A stretch of DNA of 64,000 bases, taken from positions 1 to 64,000 of the forward strand of contig JAEZUG010000072.1 in the NCBI GenBank assembly GCA_023421135.1, written 5' to 3'. A model generated the notes under the pieces. That model saw only the letters and a program-made list of their open reading frames with translations. It did no database searches and was not told the DNA's origin. A program made the translations under genes and the position numbers. Shown piece after piece: positions 53,201 through 59,897 of this stretch. Numbering within the stretch: the first letter of the stretch is position 1; every line of letters begins with the position of its first letter. This DNA comes from Candidatus Cloacimonadota bacterium. GTDB taxonomy: Bacteria > Cloacimonadota > Cloacimonadia > Cloacimonadales > Cloacimonadaceae.

Positions 53201-53358
53201 TTGCGAGCATCAAAGCTCCCAACCTTGAATTCAAGGATAGTCTCAGTAGGGCTGGAGCTTAATACAGTTACATCATTCTGTCCATCACCCAGGAGTATGG
53301 GTTCTGCTAGCAGTAATAACGGTAAGATCAGGAGAATAATCGATAGATACCATTTCAC
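47251..53358 (-). CDS. Secreted fusion of Arg-gingipain-like C25 protease and PPAD-type peptidylarginine deiminase
   Basis: The 2,035-residue protein starts at GTG 53358 with a signal peptide (1-18) and a gingipain-type prodomain. The C25 domain (about 225-590) has catalytic His431 (YVGHGSDTSW) and Cys464 (DVACVNG), with Asp383 (DNGESDIT) where RgpB has its Arg-specific S1 Asp163. Next come Ig-like domains, a jelly-roll domain (about 875-1015), Fn3 (about 1023) and more beta domains. A complete Porphyromonas-type deiminase follows (about 1556-1900): Asp1629 (TRDYGPW), His1735 and Asp1737 (DHIDCW), Asn1796 (PYSNAY) and Cys1846 (TDAIHC). A final Fn3 ends the chain; no sorting tail is seen. Predicted action: cut after Arg, then convert C-terminal Arg to citrulline. 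Confidence 0.95.
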   Translation of the reverse strand: MKWYLSIILLILPLLLLAEPILLGDGQNDVTVLSSSPTETILEFKVGSFDARKTMIGSRLWYQISLPREGVRQDKGKPELPVFNRSIIIPSSSAANIEVYDLQWEDLDLSIAPSKGVITRDQAPELVPYTFSDTYNRDAFYPELVASLGEPYILRDFRGITVQTNPIAYNPVAGILRVYTSYKIRISTIGTDDRNALTRESSDITRDFLPIYETHFVNWNSQRYTPVSDSFGKLLVICHTNYMTTIVPYVNWKRQKGIDTELVQWSSIGTTAAQLQTYIQTRYNADPSLAYVQLVGDAPQIPSLSSGGGGSDPTFSLVAGSDNYPDIFIGRFSAENTTQLTAQINKAIVYERDLTTADTWLSRALGIASAEGGGSQGDNGESDITHMNLIRTDLLNYGYSSVDQIYDPGASASTVTTNVNAGRGFINYVGHGSDTSWVTTGFSNTNASALTNGNKTPFIMDVACVNGNFVSQTCFAEAWMRNATGGAVAIYASTINQSWNSPMHAQDEFTDLLVAQSKTTTGGLYYNASCKMMDTYGNTSGSDGVNMFKTWHIFGDAALTIRTKTPQIMTVSHPSQFTIGTTNLSINTGVANALVALSYNNTIIAKAIANSTGTATLTLLSPPSGTVTYTLTVTAFNRVTYIGSIQQIPGDGPYLSVVSNSFSDSNNNLAEYNETGRFSTGFKNTGTAAASNITATLSCSTPGITITDATETISTLAAGVTVTRTNAFSFNVAANITDQLNASFTITMTSSSTSWVHNFTQVFGAPDLTLGSLTINDSSGNNNGRLDPGETVMVTVGLSNVGAATSLSGSSSLECSDPSLTIISGTSSFNPLAAGGSTLLSFSLSASADISIGSLVTLNVSATAGSYSDASNENVYIGLILEDFESAGFNSYQWVMGGTLAWTIDGTDAYDGSRSAKSGTIIHSQSSSMQTTRILAASGNLTFWYKVSSESGYDYLKFYIDGAQQGQWSGTVGWTQANYTLSAGTRVLKWEYSKDSIDSNGSDCAWIDRIIFPASTSPSSFNPPQNLTAAGGNGIVSLNWEAPLSGSPTGYKVFRNGSLLTSVTALTYTDGNVLNETTYTYYLKAVYSGGESDPTQIVNATPTSMILTEVILGTGATATGVTEASPISVYYKSLHGQMVYTAAELISAGITGPRTITQIGFNITGLPLVTMPNFIIRMGHTTALNVSSWISSGLTQYWSSTSYRPSDIGWNMYILSTPFQWNGVDNIVVDTAYGLFSEAYSYSGQVQYTSVTNGYRYIRSDGYDQTSVFTGGSVSSSRPNLKLVLVSPAETAEISVNPSSISASLAPDSNGSANLSINNTGAENLIWSVSREPISPARNAERSLTGSTVTCSAIDYIPGQNQNWVISVYNGSDDAEWVRSISLQLPSTVILNTVTNLTGGDYELTPSPTFGTGVTLTWTGVNLTDSSWGVITGGQTATSTLNVRVIQSAFGTLAIPWTINGDEYGSNPHTIDGTIYLTAQGATLSSDWWSVTPSSGTITPGESLQLTVNLNSAGMIEGNYSDTILISSNAGSNPSLNVPISLTVTPAQSSYPTSPRFIAEWEPSLGALIRYPFGLPFSMIQDLAADKLLYILCSAASQSNCTSSLTANGVNTSNVRYITAITDSYWTRDYGPWFIKDGEDALKIIDFPYNRPRPNDDAVPEIIANYLGIPTYDLAVTHTGGNIMTDGKGKAMSTSLVLEENSSMTQAQINQQMQNYLGITDYWLYEDPNNTYIDHIDCWAKLLDVDKVMIRRVPSSHAQYSAIENVVSLWNNQVSSYGTPYRVFRVDTPNDEPYSNAYINGTRIYVPQMGTSGDAAALQAYRSAMPGYEVSGYTYTSFEGTDAIHCRVNSIFDSQMITVSHTPVTEWISHNSINLPVVIRHSNPLVPDSTYVAYKIGSQGIWQKQTLNQLSGLNYASLIPTASYGDTLFYMISAYDTTGRRSTMPLCGRMDPFRLVINQAGALEAPANVSLNVSSNMITLSWDPIPGAQFYWIYASDNPETGFDRIDSTTSPVWCQSISANSAKFFRVIASTTAN

Positions 53359-53382
53359 ATTCTACCTCAGTAATACTGCGCT

Positions 53383-54708
53383 CTATTCGAGCGGGAAGTC
53401 CGGCATACCCTTCATACCTTTTCCGGTGGAAAAACGTTTCATCATCTTCTTCATGTCTTCAAACTGGCGCAGGAGACGATTAATCTCCATTACTGGTCTT
53501 CCGCATCCTTTGGAAATCCGCAGGCGTCTGGAACCATTGAGAATGGAAGGATTTTCACGTTCTTTATCTGTCATGGATTGGATAATTGCTTCTACGTGTT
53601 TAAGCGCATTATCATCAATTTTAAGATCAGCAGGAAGCTTGTTACCGAGCCCCGGTATCATCCTGATGATGGAATCCAGCGGTCCCATTTTCTTGATGCT
53701 TTGAAGCTGCTTGAGGAAGTCGTTGAACGTGAATTGATTCTTAAGCAGCTTCTTTGTAAGTTTAGCCTCAGCTTCTGCATCCAGGGCTTCTTCGGCTCTC
53801 TCAATCAATGAAAGCACATCTCCCATACCCAGAATTCTGGAAGCCATTCGATCAGGATAGAAGACTTCCAGATCGCTTACTTTCTCTCCGGTTCCGACAA
53901 ATGCCACGGGACTTCCGGTGATTGCTTTGATAGACAGTGCTGCACCGCCACGTGCATCACCATCTAGCTTGGTTAAAATAACTGCGTCAAACTGGAGCTT
54001 ATCATGGAATTCTTTTGCAACTGTAACCGCATCCTGTCCGGTCATAGAATCAGCCACAAAGAAGATGTAATCAGGCTTAATATGAGTCTTGAGGCGTTGG
54101 ACCTCATCCATCATCTCTGTATCTATATGCAAGCGTCCAGCCGTATCGAAGATGAGTAGATTGGTCATGTCCTGATAAGCTTCCTTGAGAGCAAGATCAG
54201 CTATCTTGATAACATCTGTACCATCGTCTGAGACTACTGGAATATCAATCTGTTTCCCTAAGCTTCTAAGTTGATCTATGGCTGCGGGACGGTACACATC
54301 ACAGGCTACCATCATGGGTTTGATACCTTTCTTGCGGTAGAGAGATGCCAGTTTTGCGCAAGCAGTAGTCTTGCCTGAACCCTGCAAGCCAACCAGCAAT
54401 ACTTTTGTAAGCTTGTTGTTATAGGTCTTTAGCTCAAAGTTTTCTGTATCCATCAGGTCTATCAGTTGCTCGTGAACTATCTTCACAACCTGTTGCCCCG
54501 GAGAGAGTGACTTCATCACTTCCTGTCCCAAAGCTCGTTTTTCTACTTCAGCGACAAAGTTCTTCACAATACGATAGTTTACATCCGCTTCTAGCAGAGC
54601 AAGCCGTATCTCGCGCATGGAGTCTTTTATATTTTGTTCTGTTAGGTATCCCTTACCCTTGAGATTACGAAAAACCTTATCCAGTTTCTCAGATAAACTG
54701 CTAAACAT
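53383..54708 (-). CDS. ffh: Signal recognition particle protein Ffh
   Basis: The N helical bundle, then the GTPase with GLQGSGKTT, DTAGRLHID, and TKLDGDARGGAAL, then the RNA-binding M domain with GCGRPVMEINRLLRQFEDMKKMM are all present. The 441 residues are standard. With the SRP RNA it delivers inner-membrane and secreted proteins to the translocon. It is followed by the secreted giant 24 bases later on the same strand and preceded by rpe with a 10-base gap. Confidence 0.97.
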   Translation of the reverse strand: MFSSLSEKLDKVFRNLKGKGYLTEQNIKDSMREIRLALLEADVNYRIVKNFVAEVEKRALGQEVMKSLSPGQQVVKIVHEQLIDLMDTENFELKTYNNKLTKVLLVGLQGSGKTTACAKLASLYRKKGIKPMMVACDVYRPAAIDQLRSLGKQIDIPVVSDDGTDVIKIADLALKEAYQDMTNLLIFDTAGRLHIDTEMMDEVQRLKTHIKPDYIFFVADSMTGQDAVTVAKEFHDKLQFDAVILTKLDGDARGGAALSIKAITGSPVAFVGTGEKVSDLEVFYPDRMASRILGMGDVLSLIERAEEALDAEAEAKLTKKLLKNQFTFNDFLKQLQSIKKMGPLDSIIRMIPGLGNKLPADLKIDDNALKHVEAIIQSMTDKERENPSILNGSRRLRISKGCGRPVMEINRLLRQFEDMKKMMKRFSTGKGMKGMPDFPLE

Positions 54709-54718
54709 ATATCAATCC

Positions 54719-55372
54719 TTATAGTTGTTTCAGTTGCCCAATGGCCTTACCATAGTCAGATTTTGAGAAAACGTACGAGGCAGAAACCAGGATATCAGCA
54801 CCTGCTTCGATGATACTCTGTGCGTTATCAGCGGTTACTCCTCCGTCTACCTCTATCATGGTACTTAGTTTTCTACGGATTATCAGCTCTTTGAGACGAC
54901 GTATCTTATCTAGTGAAGACGAGATGAAAGCCTGCCCCGAGTACCCAGGATTTACACTCATGATTAGTACAAAACCCAGCTCAGGAAGTATTTCCTCCAA
55001 GCTGGATAATGGCGTGGCTGGGTTTAAGGCTATTCCAGCCTTCATCCCCAGGGATTTTATCTTCTGTACCAAACGGTGCGAGTGGAACACCGTTTCCTGA
55101 TGGAATGAAAAATAGCTCACGCCTAGCTCGGCAAATTTCTCCACATAAGCATCCGGGTTACGAACCATAAGATGCGCGTCCAGAGATAGATTGGAAAGCT
55201 TGGATACTGCTTGCAATACAGGAAGGCCAAAACTGAGATTTGGCACAAAGTGTCCATCCATAATATCCAGATGCAGGAGATCTGCTCCGGAAGTGTTTAA
55301 AGCCTGAACCTCCTGGCCCAGCTTTGAAAAATCAGCAGAGAGCACTGATACAGCAACCAAGGGTGACTTCAT
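54719..55372 (-). CDS. rpe: Ribulose-phosphate 3-epimerase
   Basis: Rpe interconverts ribulose-5-phosphate and xylulose-5-phosphate in the pentose phosphate pathway. The TIM-barrel signatures VSVLSADFSKLGQE, LHLDIMDGHFVPNLSFG, MSVNPGYSGQ and EVDGGVTADN are all seen, and the 217-residue length is usual. Its ATG overlaps the stop of the DUF721 gene by four bases. Confidence 0.97.
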   Translation of the reverse strand: MKSPLVAVSVLSADFSKLGQEVQALNTSGADLLHLDIMDGHFVPNLSFGLPVLQAVSKLSNLSLDAHLMVRNPDAYVEKFAELGVSYFSFHQETVFHSHRLVQKIKSLGMKAGIALNPATPLSSLEEILPELGFVLIMSVNPGYSGQAFISSSLDKIRRLKELIIRRKLSTMIEVDGGVTADNAQSIIEAGADILVSASYVFSKSDYGKAIGQLKQL

Positions 55373-55674
55373 TTATCTGTCCTCATTACGAAGTAGATTT
55401 CATTGATAGGAATGCCCGTTTTCTTGTTCAGTTCAAGCATTATCTTCTTCTTCAAGATAACCAGCTCTTGCAGCCAAACGTTGTTGCACACCGCAACATA
55501 GAGAAGACCATTCTCACACTTAACAGGATGTGACCTTTCAGCCAGGAGTTCACCAACAATAACAGCCCAATTCCGATATAGTACTACAAAGTCCCTAAAC
55601 CGTTCTCCAGCGAGCCTCATCACCATTTGTGTGCAAGCGTCGTGCGAGCTGACCGGTTTATTGTGACTGGTCAT
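55369..55674 (-). CDS. DUF721 (DciA-like) protein
   Basis: This 101-residue protein shows the DUF721 pattern, with NWAVIVGELLAERSHPVKCENGLL and NNVWLQELVILKKKIM. DciA, the best-known member, loads the replicative helicase in bacteria without DnaC. Here it is next to rpe and ffh, not dnaA or gyrase, so replication work is an inference from the family. It starts at ATG with GGGGAG upstream; a terminator of the upstream operon lies ahead of it. Confidence 0.78.
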   Translation of the reverse strand: MTSHNKPVSSHDACTQMVMRLAGERFRDFVVLYRNWAVIVGELLAERSHPVKCENGLLYVAVCNNVWLQELVILKKKIMLELNKKTGIPINEIYFVMRTDK

Positions 55675-55726
55675 TCATTCTCCCCTGATGTATCATTGAT
55701 CAGTGGTTGTAAAAGTGTAGTTCCGT

Positions 55727-55780
55727 AAAAAAAATTAGTTTAGGTTATTCGAAGCCTGGGAGACTCCGAATAACCTAAAC
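55727..55780 (-). terminator. Strong terminator after the rplI operon
   Basis: GTTTAGGTTATTCG (55738-55751) and CGAATAACCTAAAC (55767-55780) form a perfect 14-bp stem. On the minus strand eight T follow. It lies 17 bases after the small membrane protein gene and ends the long operon. Confidence 0.93.
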
Positions 55781-55796
55781 ATAGTAAGTGTATTAA

Positions 55797-56369
55797 TTAG
55801 TTGTTCTTTACTAACAGAGAATAGCTGTTTACAGCCAACACCAGCACAATAAGCGCCACGTAATAAGCTGATCCAATTCCTGATGTGCTTCGGTCAATAA
55901 ACACCATAGTAAGGCCGGGAACGACACTGGCTAAGATCATACCAACATAGCCAGCAATCTGAATCTGTTTACTATCCGGCTTCTTATTCATGATGTATAT
56001 GGAGCCAATCATGAGAACAAGAAAAACAACATTAAGGCCTTCTGCAACCATCACTTGAGTTGCATTCAGGTTGCCTTTGAGTGGCACTAAACCGCTCGTG
56101 CTGATTATCAGGGCGGGGATTGCCAAAGCAAGCAAAGCCAAAACAATTCCCAATGACCTGAAGATCAGCCCATTGTTTGTGGTCTTTATCTCAAAATGAC
56201 GTTGGTTCTTTCTTGCCAGCATCAGTACAATGACCGCAATGACAGCAAAGAAAGCACCATAGGCCACCATCATGATGGGCTTGCCGGTGATTAGGCCGAC
56301 CAGCGATGATATGAGTACAAACAGAACTACTGCTGCAATCTGCCTGATCTTAAACAGAGTTTCATTCAT
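55797..56369 (-). CDS. Unknown membrane protein
   Basis: The 190 residues contain six hydrophobic segments (for example AAVVLFVLISSLVGLI, LGIVLALLALAIPALII, and YVALIVLVLAVNSYSLL), so it is an integral inner-membrane protein. I recognise no family. The ATG has GGGAGG upstream, 14 bases after rplI, so it is the last gene of the ribosomal-protein operon, just before a strong terminator. No charged residues inside the helices point to a transporter. Confidence 0.75.
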   Translation of the reverse strand: MNETLFKIRQIAAVVLFVLISSLVGLITGKPIMMVAYGAFFAVIAVIVLMLARKNQRHFEIKTTNNGLIFRSLGIVLALLALAIPALIISTSGLVPLKGNLNATQVMVAEGLNVVFLVLMIGSIYIMNKKPDSKQIQIAGYVGMILASVVPGLTMVFIDRSTSGIGSAYYVALIVLVLAVNSYSLLVKNN

Positions 56370-56383
56370 GGGATCCTCCCAAA

Positions 56384-56833
56384 TTATTCTTCTTCTTTAT
56401 TGACCGTAATCTTGAGCTCGACTGTAATGTCCTTGTGCAATCTGACTTGAACTGAGCTCTCACCCAGTTCTTTAATATGCTTATCCATTTGAATCAGAGA
56501 TTTGTGTATTTCAAAACCTTGATTCTTCAGTTCGGTTGTCAGATCAGTCTCAGAAACCGAGCCAAACATATGCTCGTTTTCATCAACTTTACGGACAAAC
56601 ACCAAACTAGCTGACCGCAATTTTTCGGCAAGTTTTTTTAGCTCATTCATGCGAATTTCTTCTTCCTGAGCCAGTTTGGCTTGGATAGTGCTGAGCTTTT
56701 TCATATTGGTGGGTGTGGCATAAATTGCCAGCTTTCTTGGGATTAGGAAATTGCGGGCATAGCCACGTTTGACGTTTACAAGCTCTCCCTTGTTTCCAAG
56801 TTTTTCTATGTGATCCAGTAATATTACTTTCAT
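56384..56833 (-). CDS. rplI: 50S ribosomal protein bL9
   Basis: The N-domain MKVILLDHIEKLGNKGELVNVKRG and the GYARNFLIPRKLAIYA segment are typical; a long helix links it to a C-domain ending VELKITVNKEE. At 149 residues it is standard. bL9 bridges neighbouring ribosomes and steadies the P-site region. It overlaps the YybS-like gene by four bases, as in the common rpsF-ssb-rpsR-yybS-rplI order. Confidence 0.97.
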   Translation of the reverse strand: MKVILLDHIEKLGNKGELVNVKRGYARNFLIPRKLAIYATPTNMKKLSTIQAKLAQEEEIRMNELKKLAEKLRSASLVFVRKVDENEHMFGSVSETDLTTELKNQGFEIHKSLIQMDKHIKELGESSVQVRLHKDITVELKITVNKEEE

Positions 56834-57672
56834 GCGGGACTTCCTCCTGTCTCGATTTTTCTGAGGTTAAACCAAATATCAATAAAGCCAATCAAGGCCA
56901 GTATGATAAATGAAATTGAGTTAATTAGCATAGCAACCAGAATTATCGCTCTCATTACCTTATTCATTATGAATCTGGATAAGTAAGAGATCAACAAACT
57001 GATTCCCTGCATCATTGGCAATACGCTCAATCCGAGAATAGCAGTGATAAACACAGCTTGTAACCCAGGAATCAGATATAATGCGGATCCTAGGATGAAA
57101 AGCAGGTTATACTGCCAGGGAAACTGGATTCTATTCCATAAAAATGGCAGGGCTAACTGCCTGTGAAACAGAACCAGACCTATTATCATGGCTACAACCT
57201 GAAAGGCTATCCAAAAGCCGGGCATCAGGTAGGTCATGAGGCTCATACTTTGAGCGTATAAATCCTGAGCCATAAGCTCAGGCACCATTTGATTCAACTG
57301 ATCCTGAACGGCTATCTGGACCTGTTGCAAATACTCGGCAAAGAAATAAGCTCTGGCTGAGCCGTATAGCACCAAAGCTCCGCTGGCACAGGCCAGAGAA
57401 GTGGTGGTTCTTTGCTGGCGTATTAAACATAGCAAGAAAACCAGGGCAGGAATACCGACTCCCAGAATTGAGTCCAAACCCTGTAAAGCCGTACCTGTAG
57501 CATTATCCACCAGGATTAATACTAAGGGCACAACGAAGAAGGGCCCCAAAACCATTAGGGGAGATTGAATTCCAACCACTGCTGTCTTTGCCATATAGAT
57601 CCAAAGCAGGATCGCAGCGATGAAGGGAAACTGCATCGCTACCAACCCCAGGATCAGCGGAATCAGAAACAT
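56830..57672 (-). CDS. YybS-like DUF2232 membrane protein
   Basis: Around eight hydrophobic helices cover the 280 residues, with no enzyme motif. Its place between rpsR and rplI matches the DUF2232/YybS membrane proteins found there in Firmicutes and other phyla. The N-terminal FLIPLILGLVAMQFPFIAAI and C-terminal ISLLISYLSRFIMNKVM fit the group. Function is unknown. The ATG overlaps the rpsR stop by one base. Confidence 0.78.
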   Translation of the reverse strand: MFLIPLILGLVAMQFPFIAAILLWIYMAKTAVVGIQSPLMVLGPFFVVPLVLILVDNATGTALQGLDSILGVGIPALVFLLCLIRQQRTTTSLACASGALVLYGSARAYFFAEYLQQVQIAVQDQLNQMVPELMAQDLYAQSMSLMTYLMPGFWIAFQVVAMIIGLVLFHRQLALPFLWNRIQFPWQYNLLFILGSALYLIPGLQAVFITAILGLSVLPMMQGISLLISYLSRFIMNKVMRAIILVAMLINSISFIILALIGFIDIWFNLRKIETGGSPA

Positions 57673-57908
57673 TAGTCTATTACGTAAGGGATGAGAGCCA
57701 TCTGGCGAGCGCGTTTGATCTCAGCAGTGATCTTGCGTTGATGCTTGGCACAGGTACCGGTGAGACGAGCGGGCTCGATCTTACCAACGTCAGAGATAAA
57801 CTGCTTCATCAAATCGATGTTCTTGAAGTCAATTACAAGTTCTTTGTTTGCGCAGAACTTGCAGTACTTTTTGCGGGTAAACCGCTTTTTTCTATCTGTA
57901 AGATTCAT
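57672..57908 (-). CDS. rpsR: 30S ribosomal protein bS18
   Basis: The 78-residue basic protein carries KIEPARLTGTCAKHQRKIT and KRARQMALIPY, the family signature. A CKFC pair near the N-terminus plus Cys/His later (GTCAKH) suggests a zinc-binding C+ form. bS18 forms a pair with bS6 on the 30S platform, and rpsF lies just upstream in the same operon, with ssb between. Confidence 0.96.
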   Translation of the reverse strand: MNLTDRKKRFTRKKYCKFCANKELVIDFKNIDLMKQFISDVGKIEPARLTGTCAKHQRKITAEIKRARQMALIPYVID

Positions 57909-57919
57909 TTATAACTCCT

Positions 57920-58366
57920 TTAAAATGGAACGTCGTCTTTGGTGCCTTTCTGGGGGGCACTGGTTTCTTCCGGTAAGGGAGGTTCATCGCTGACTTGATC
58001 GTGTTGCACACCGTCTTTGGGCAGCCATTCCAAGAAATGTATATTGTCTGCAATCACTTCCCAAACTCTGCGGTTTTGATTGTTTGAATCAGTGTATGTC
58101 CTGGATTCCAAACGTCCTTCCACGATGACAGCGCTGCCTTTGTGACAGCTTTTTTCGATGCTTTCGGCTAAATATGTCCATGCCACGCAATCAATAAAGG
58201 TAGAGACTGATTGCCACGTATCGTTTTCATCTTTATACCTTCTGTCGTTTGCCACAGTGAAGCGGATAACGGCTGTTCCCTTGGGGGTGTACTTCAATTC
58301 CAGATCATTGGTAATTCTACCGCTGATCATTACCTTGTTAATTCTCGGAAGCTTAAGATCTGCCAT
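57920..58366 (-). CDS. ssb: Single-stranded DNA-binding protein
   Basis: The OB fold begins INKVMISGRITNDLELKYTPKG and includes FTVANDRRYKDEND and GSAVIVEGRLESRTY. A flexible linker ends in DDVPF, the acidic tip that recruits repair and replication proteins. Its 148 residues and place between rpsF and rpsR are usual for a main ssb gene. Confidence 0.96.
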   Translation of the reverse strand: MADLKLPRINKVMISGRITNDLELKYTPKGTAVIRFTVANDRRYKDENDTWQSVSTFIDCVAWTYLAESIEKSCHKGSAVIVEGRLESRTYTDSNNQNRRVWEVIADNIHFLEWLPKDGVQHDQVSDEPPLPEETSAPQKGTKDDVPF

Positions 58367-58386
58367 GATTTCCTCCTAAAGTAATT

Positions 58387-58677
58387 CTACTGTTCTTTGA
58401 CAACGAACATATGGCGCAGGACGTGTTCGTTGATATTAAGGCTGGCTTTTACGGTCTTGATAGAAGTGGATTCTACTTTAAAGTAATTCACGTAATAGTA
58501 ACCTTCGTTTAGCTTATTGATCTCATAAGCAAGGTATCTCCTGCCCCAGACATCAGTTTTGACGATTTCGCCACCATTGTCTTTGATCAGGGTGAGGACA
58601 GCTTCATTTGCACGCTCAGCTTCCTCGGAGCTTAGTTTCGGTGAATAGATCACCATCAATTCATAATCCTTAGTCAC
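58387..58677 (-). CDS. rpsF: 30S ribosomal protein bS6
   Basis: I start it at GTG 58677, preceded by AAAGGAGG; the longer open frame up to 58842 lies in the pth gene. The 96 residues read VTKDYELMVIYSPKLSSEE onward with GGEIVKTDVWGRRYLAYEINK, the bS6 signature. It overlaps the pth stop by eight bases. It heads the rpsF-ssb-rpsR block and is the partner of bS18. Confidence 0.95.
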   Translation of the reverse strand: MTKDYELMVIYSPKLSSEEAERANEAVLTLIKDNGGEIVKTDVWGRRYLAYEINKLNEGYYYVNYFKVESTSIKTVKASLNINEHVLRHMFVVKEQ

Positions 58678-59272
58678 GTTTTTCCTCCTTTGGACTAATG
58701 ATTCCGGCGCTTGCTGCGTCGGAATAGGATTTTTTGGACTTACTATACTCGTCCAGCATTGCATCATAGCCCCTGAATATATAAGTATCCAGTAGCTTGG
58801 CAACATCATTAAGGCACACACTGAAAAGCTTACGCTCTTCATCGTTGAATTCTGCCAGCACGTAGTCGCTGGAAGATTGGCTCTCCGGCCTTCCTATTCC
58901 TATTCTGATTCGTTTTAGCTCATCAGTTGGGAATACTTCAGCGCAAGACTTTATCCCATTGTGTCCACCGTCTCCACCTCCGTTACGGATGCGAAGCTGA
59001 GCAGGTTCAAGCTCAAGATCATCATAAACGACCAATACTTCAGTCGGATTCCATAATTCAAGCGCTCTCTTCAGAGCCTTACCTGAAAGATTCATGTAAG
59101 TATTGGGTTTTATCAGGCAAGCCTCGGCTAAGCGCAGATGATCATACAGCTTATCGTGGGAAAAGCTTTTCTTCTTCAAAGAACAAAACAAATCGAGGGC
59201 CATAAATCCCAAATTGTGCCGGGTAATTGCATATTCAGCACCAGGATTTCCTAAACCAACGATCAGTCTCAT
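58670..59272 (-). CDS. pth: Peptidyl-tRNA hydrolase
   Basis: Pth recycles tRNA from stalled peptidyl-tRNA. The start MRLIVGLGNPGAEYAITRHNLGF holds the catalytic His in TRHN; LIKPNTYMNLSGKAL and VVYDDLELEPAQLRIRNGG complete the active site. At 200 residues it is normal. It follows rplY by 12 bases; rplY-pth pairing is common. Confidence 0.96.
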   Translation of the reverse strand: MRLIVGLGNPGAEYAITRHNLGFMALDLFCSLKKKSFSHDKLYDHLRLAEACLIKPNTYMNLSGKALKRALELWNPTEVLVVYDDLELEPAQLRIRNGGGDGGHNGIKSCAEVFPTDELKRIRIGIGRPESQSSSDYVLAEFNDEERKLFSVCLNDVAKLLDTYIFRGYDAMLDEYSKSKKSYSDAASAGIISPKEEKRD

Positions 59273-59284
59273 CTATCCGAATCT

Positions 59285-59878
59285 TTAGCTTTCTGTTGTG
59301 GAATCAGCCTGGGGAGCAGGTGCAGCTTCAGCCTTCTTGGCATGAACTACAACAAGGGCAACACCGGGATGATCTTTGTATTCCCAATTGCCTTTGGGAA
59401 GATCGCTGATGTGAAGACTTTCGCCCACCAGCATTTTGCTGATGTTGAGCTCTAGGTCTTCGGGGATCGAATCAGCAACACAGCTGATCTTAGCGGTTCT
59501 TATCTGAATGTCCATCACTCCGCCTTCTTTCAATCCAGCAGGCTCGCCTATGAACTTGATGGGAACATCAATTTCGATGGGTGCTTTGGCTGGAATAACC
59601 ATGAAGTCAAGATGCAGGAACTCTCTGGTTACCGGATGGGTCTGCTTTGCTTTGAGCAGAGTGTGGTACTTCTTTCCTTCCAGCTCCAGTTCGTAGAAAG
59701 CAAGCTCACCAAAGCTCTTTTTGTAGCATTGGGTAAACTCGGATTTCACCAGACTGATGGAAAGAGATTCCATATCTGCGCCGTAGATGACGGCTGGGAC
59801 TAGGCCGGAAGCTCTCAGCTGAGTCAGATCTGACTTCCTCTGAGTAACTCTTGGCTTTGTTGTTAGATTGAATATCAT
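59285..59878 (-). CDS. rplY: 50S ribosomal protein bL25 (Ctc family)
   Basis: The N-terminal 5S rRNA-binding domain (LRASGLVPAVIYG) is joined to the TL5/Ctc C-domain (HLDFMVIPAKAPIEIDVPIKF and GVALVVVH). The 197-residue length is that of the two-domain Ctc form. An Ala/Glu/Pro-rich tail ends it. It sits between prs and pth, a widespread order. GGAGG precedes the ATG. Confidence 0.95.
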   Translation of the reverse strand: MIFNLTTKPRVTQRKSDLTQLRASGLVPAVIYGADMESLSISLVKSEFTQCYKKSFGELAFYELELEGKKYHTLLKAKQTHPVTREFLHLDFMVIPAKAPIEIDVPIKFIGEPAGLKEGGVMDIQIRTAKISCVADSIPEDLELNISKMLVGESLHISDLPKGNWEYKDHPGVALVVVHAKKAEAAPAPQADSTTES

Positions 59879-59897
59879 TGTATTCCTCCACTTCTAT

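Noticed and set aside
55738..55780. 14-bp inverted repeat as an operator or attachment site
   Set aside because: A run of eight T follows on the minus strand and it lies just after an operon end, so a terminator is the simplest reading.
58678..58842. N-terminal extension of rpsF
   Set aside because: It reads through the end of pth; GTG 58677 has a perfect ribosome site and the right protein start.
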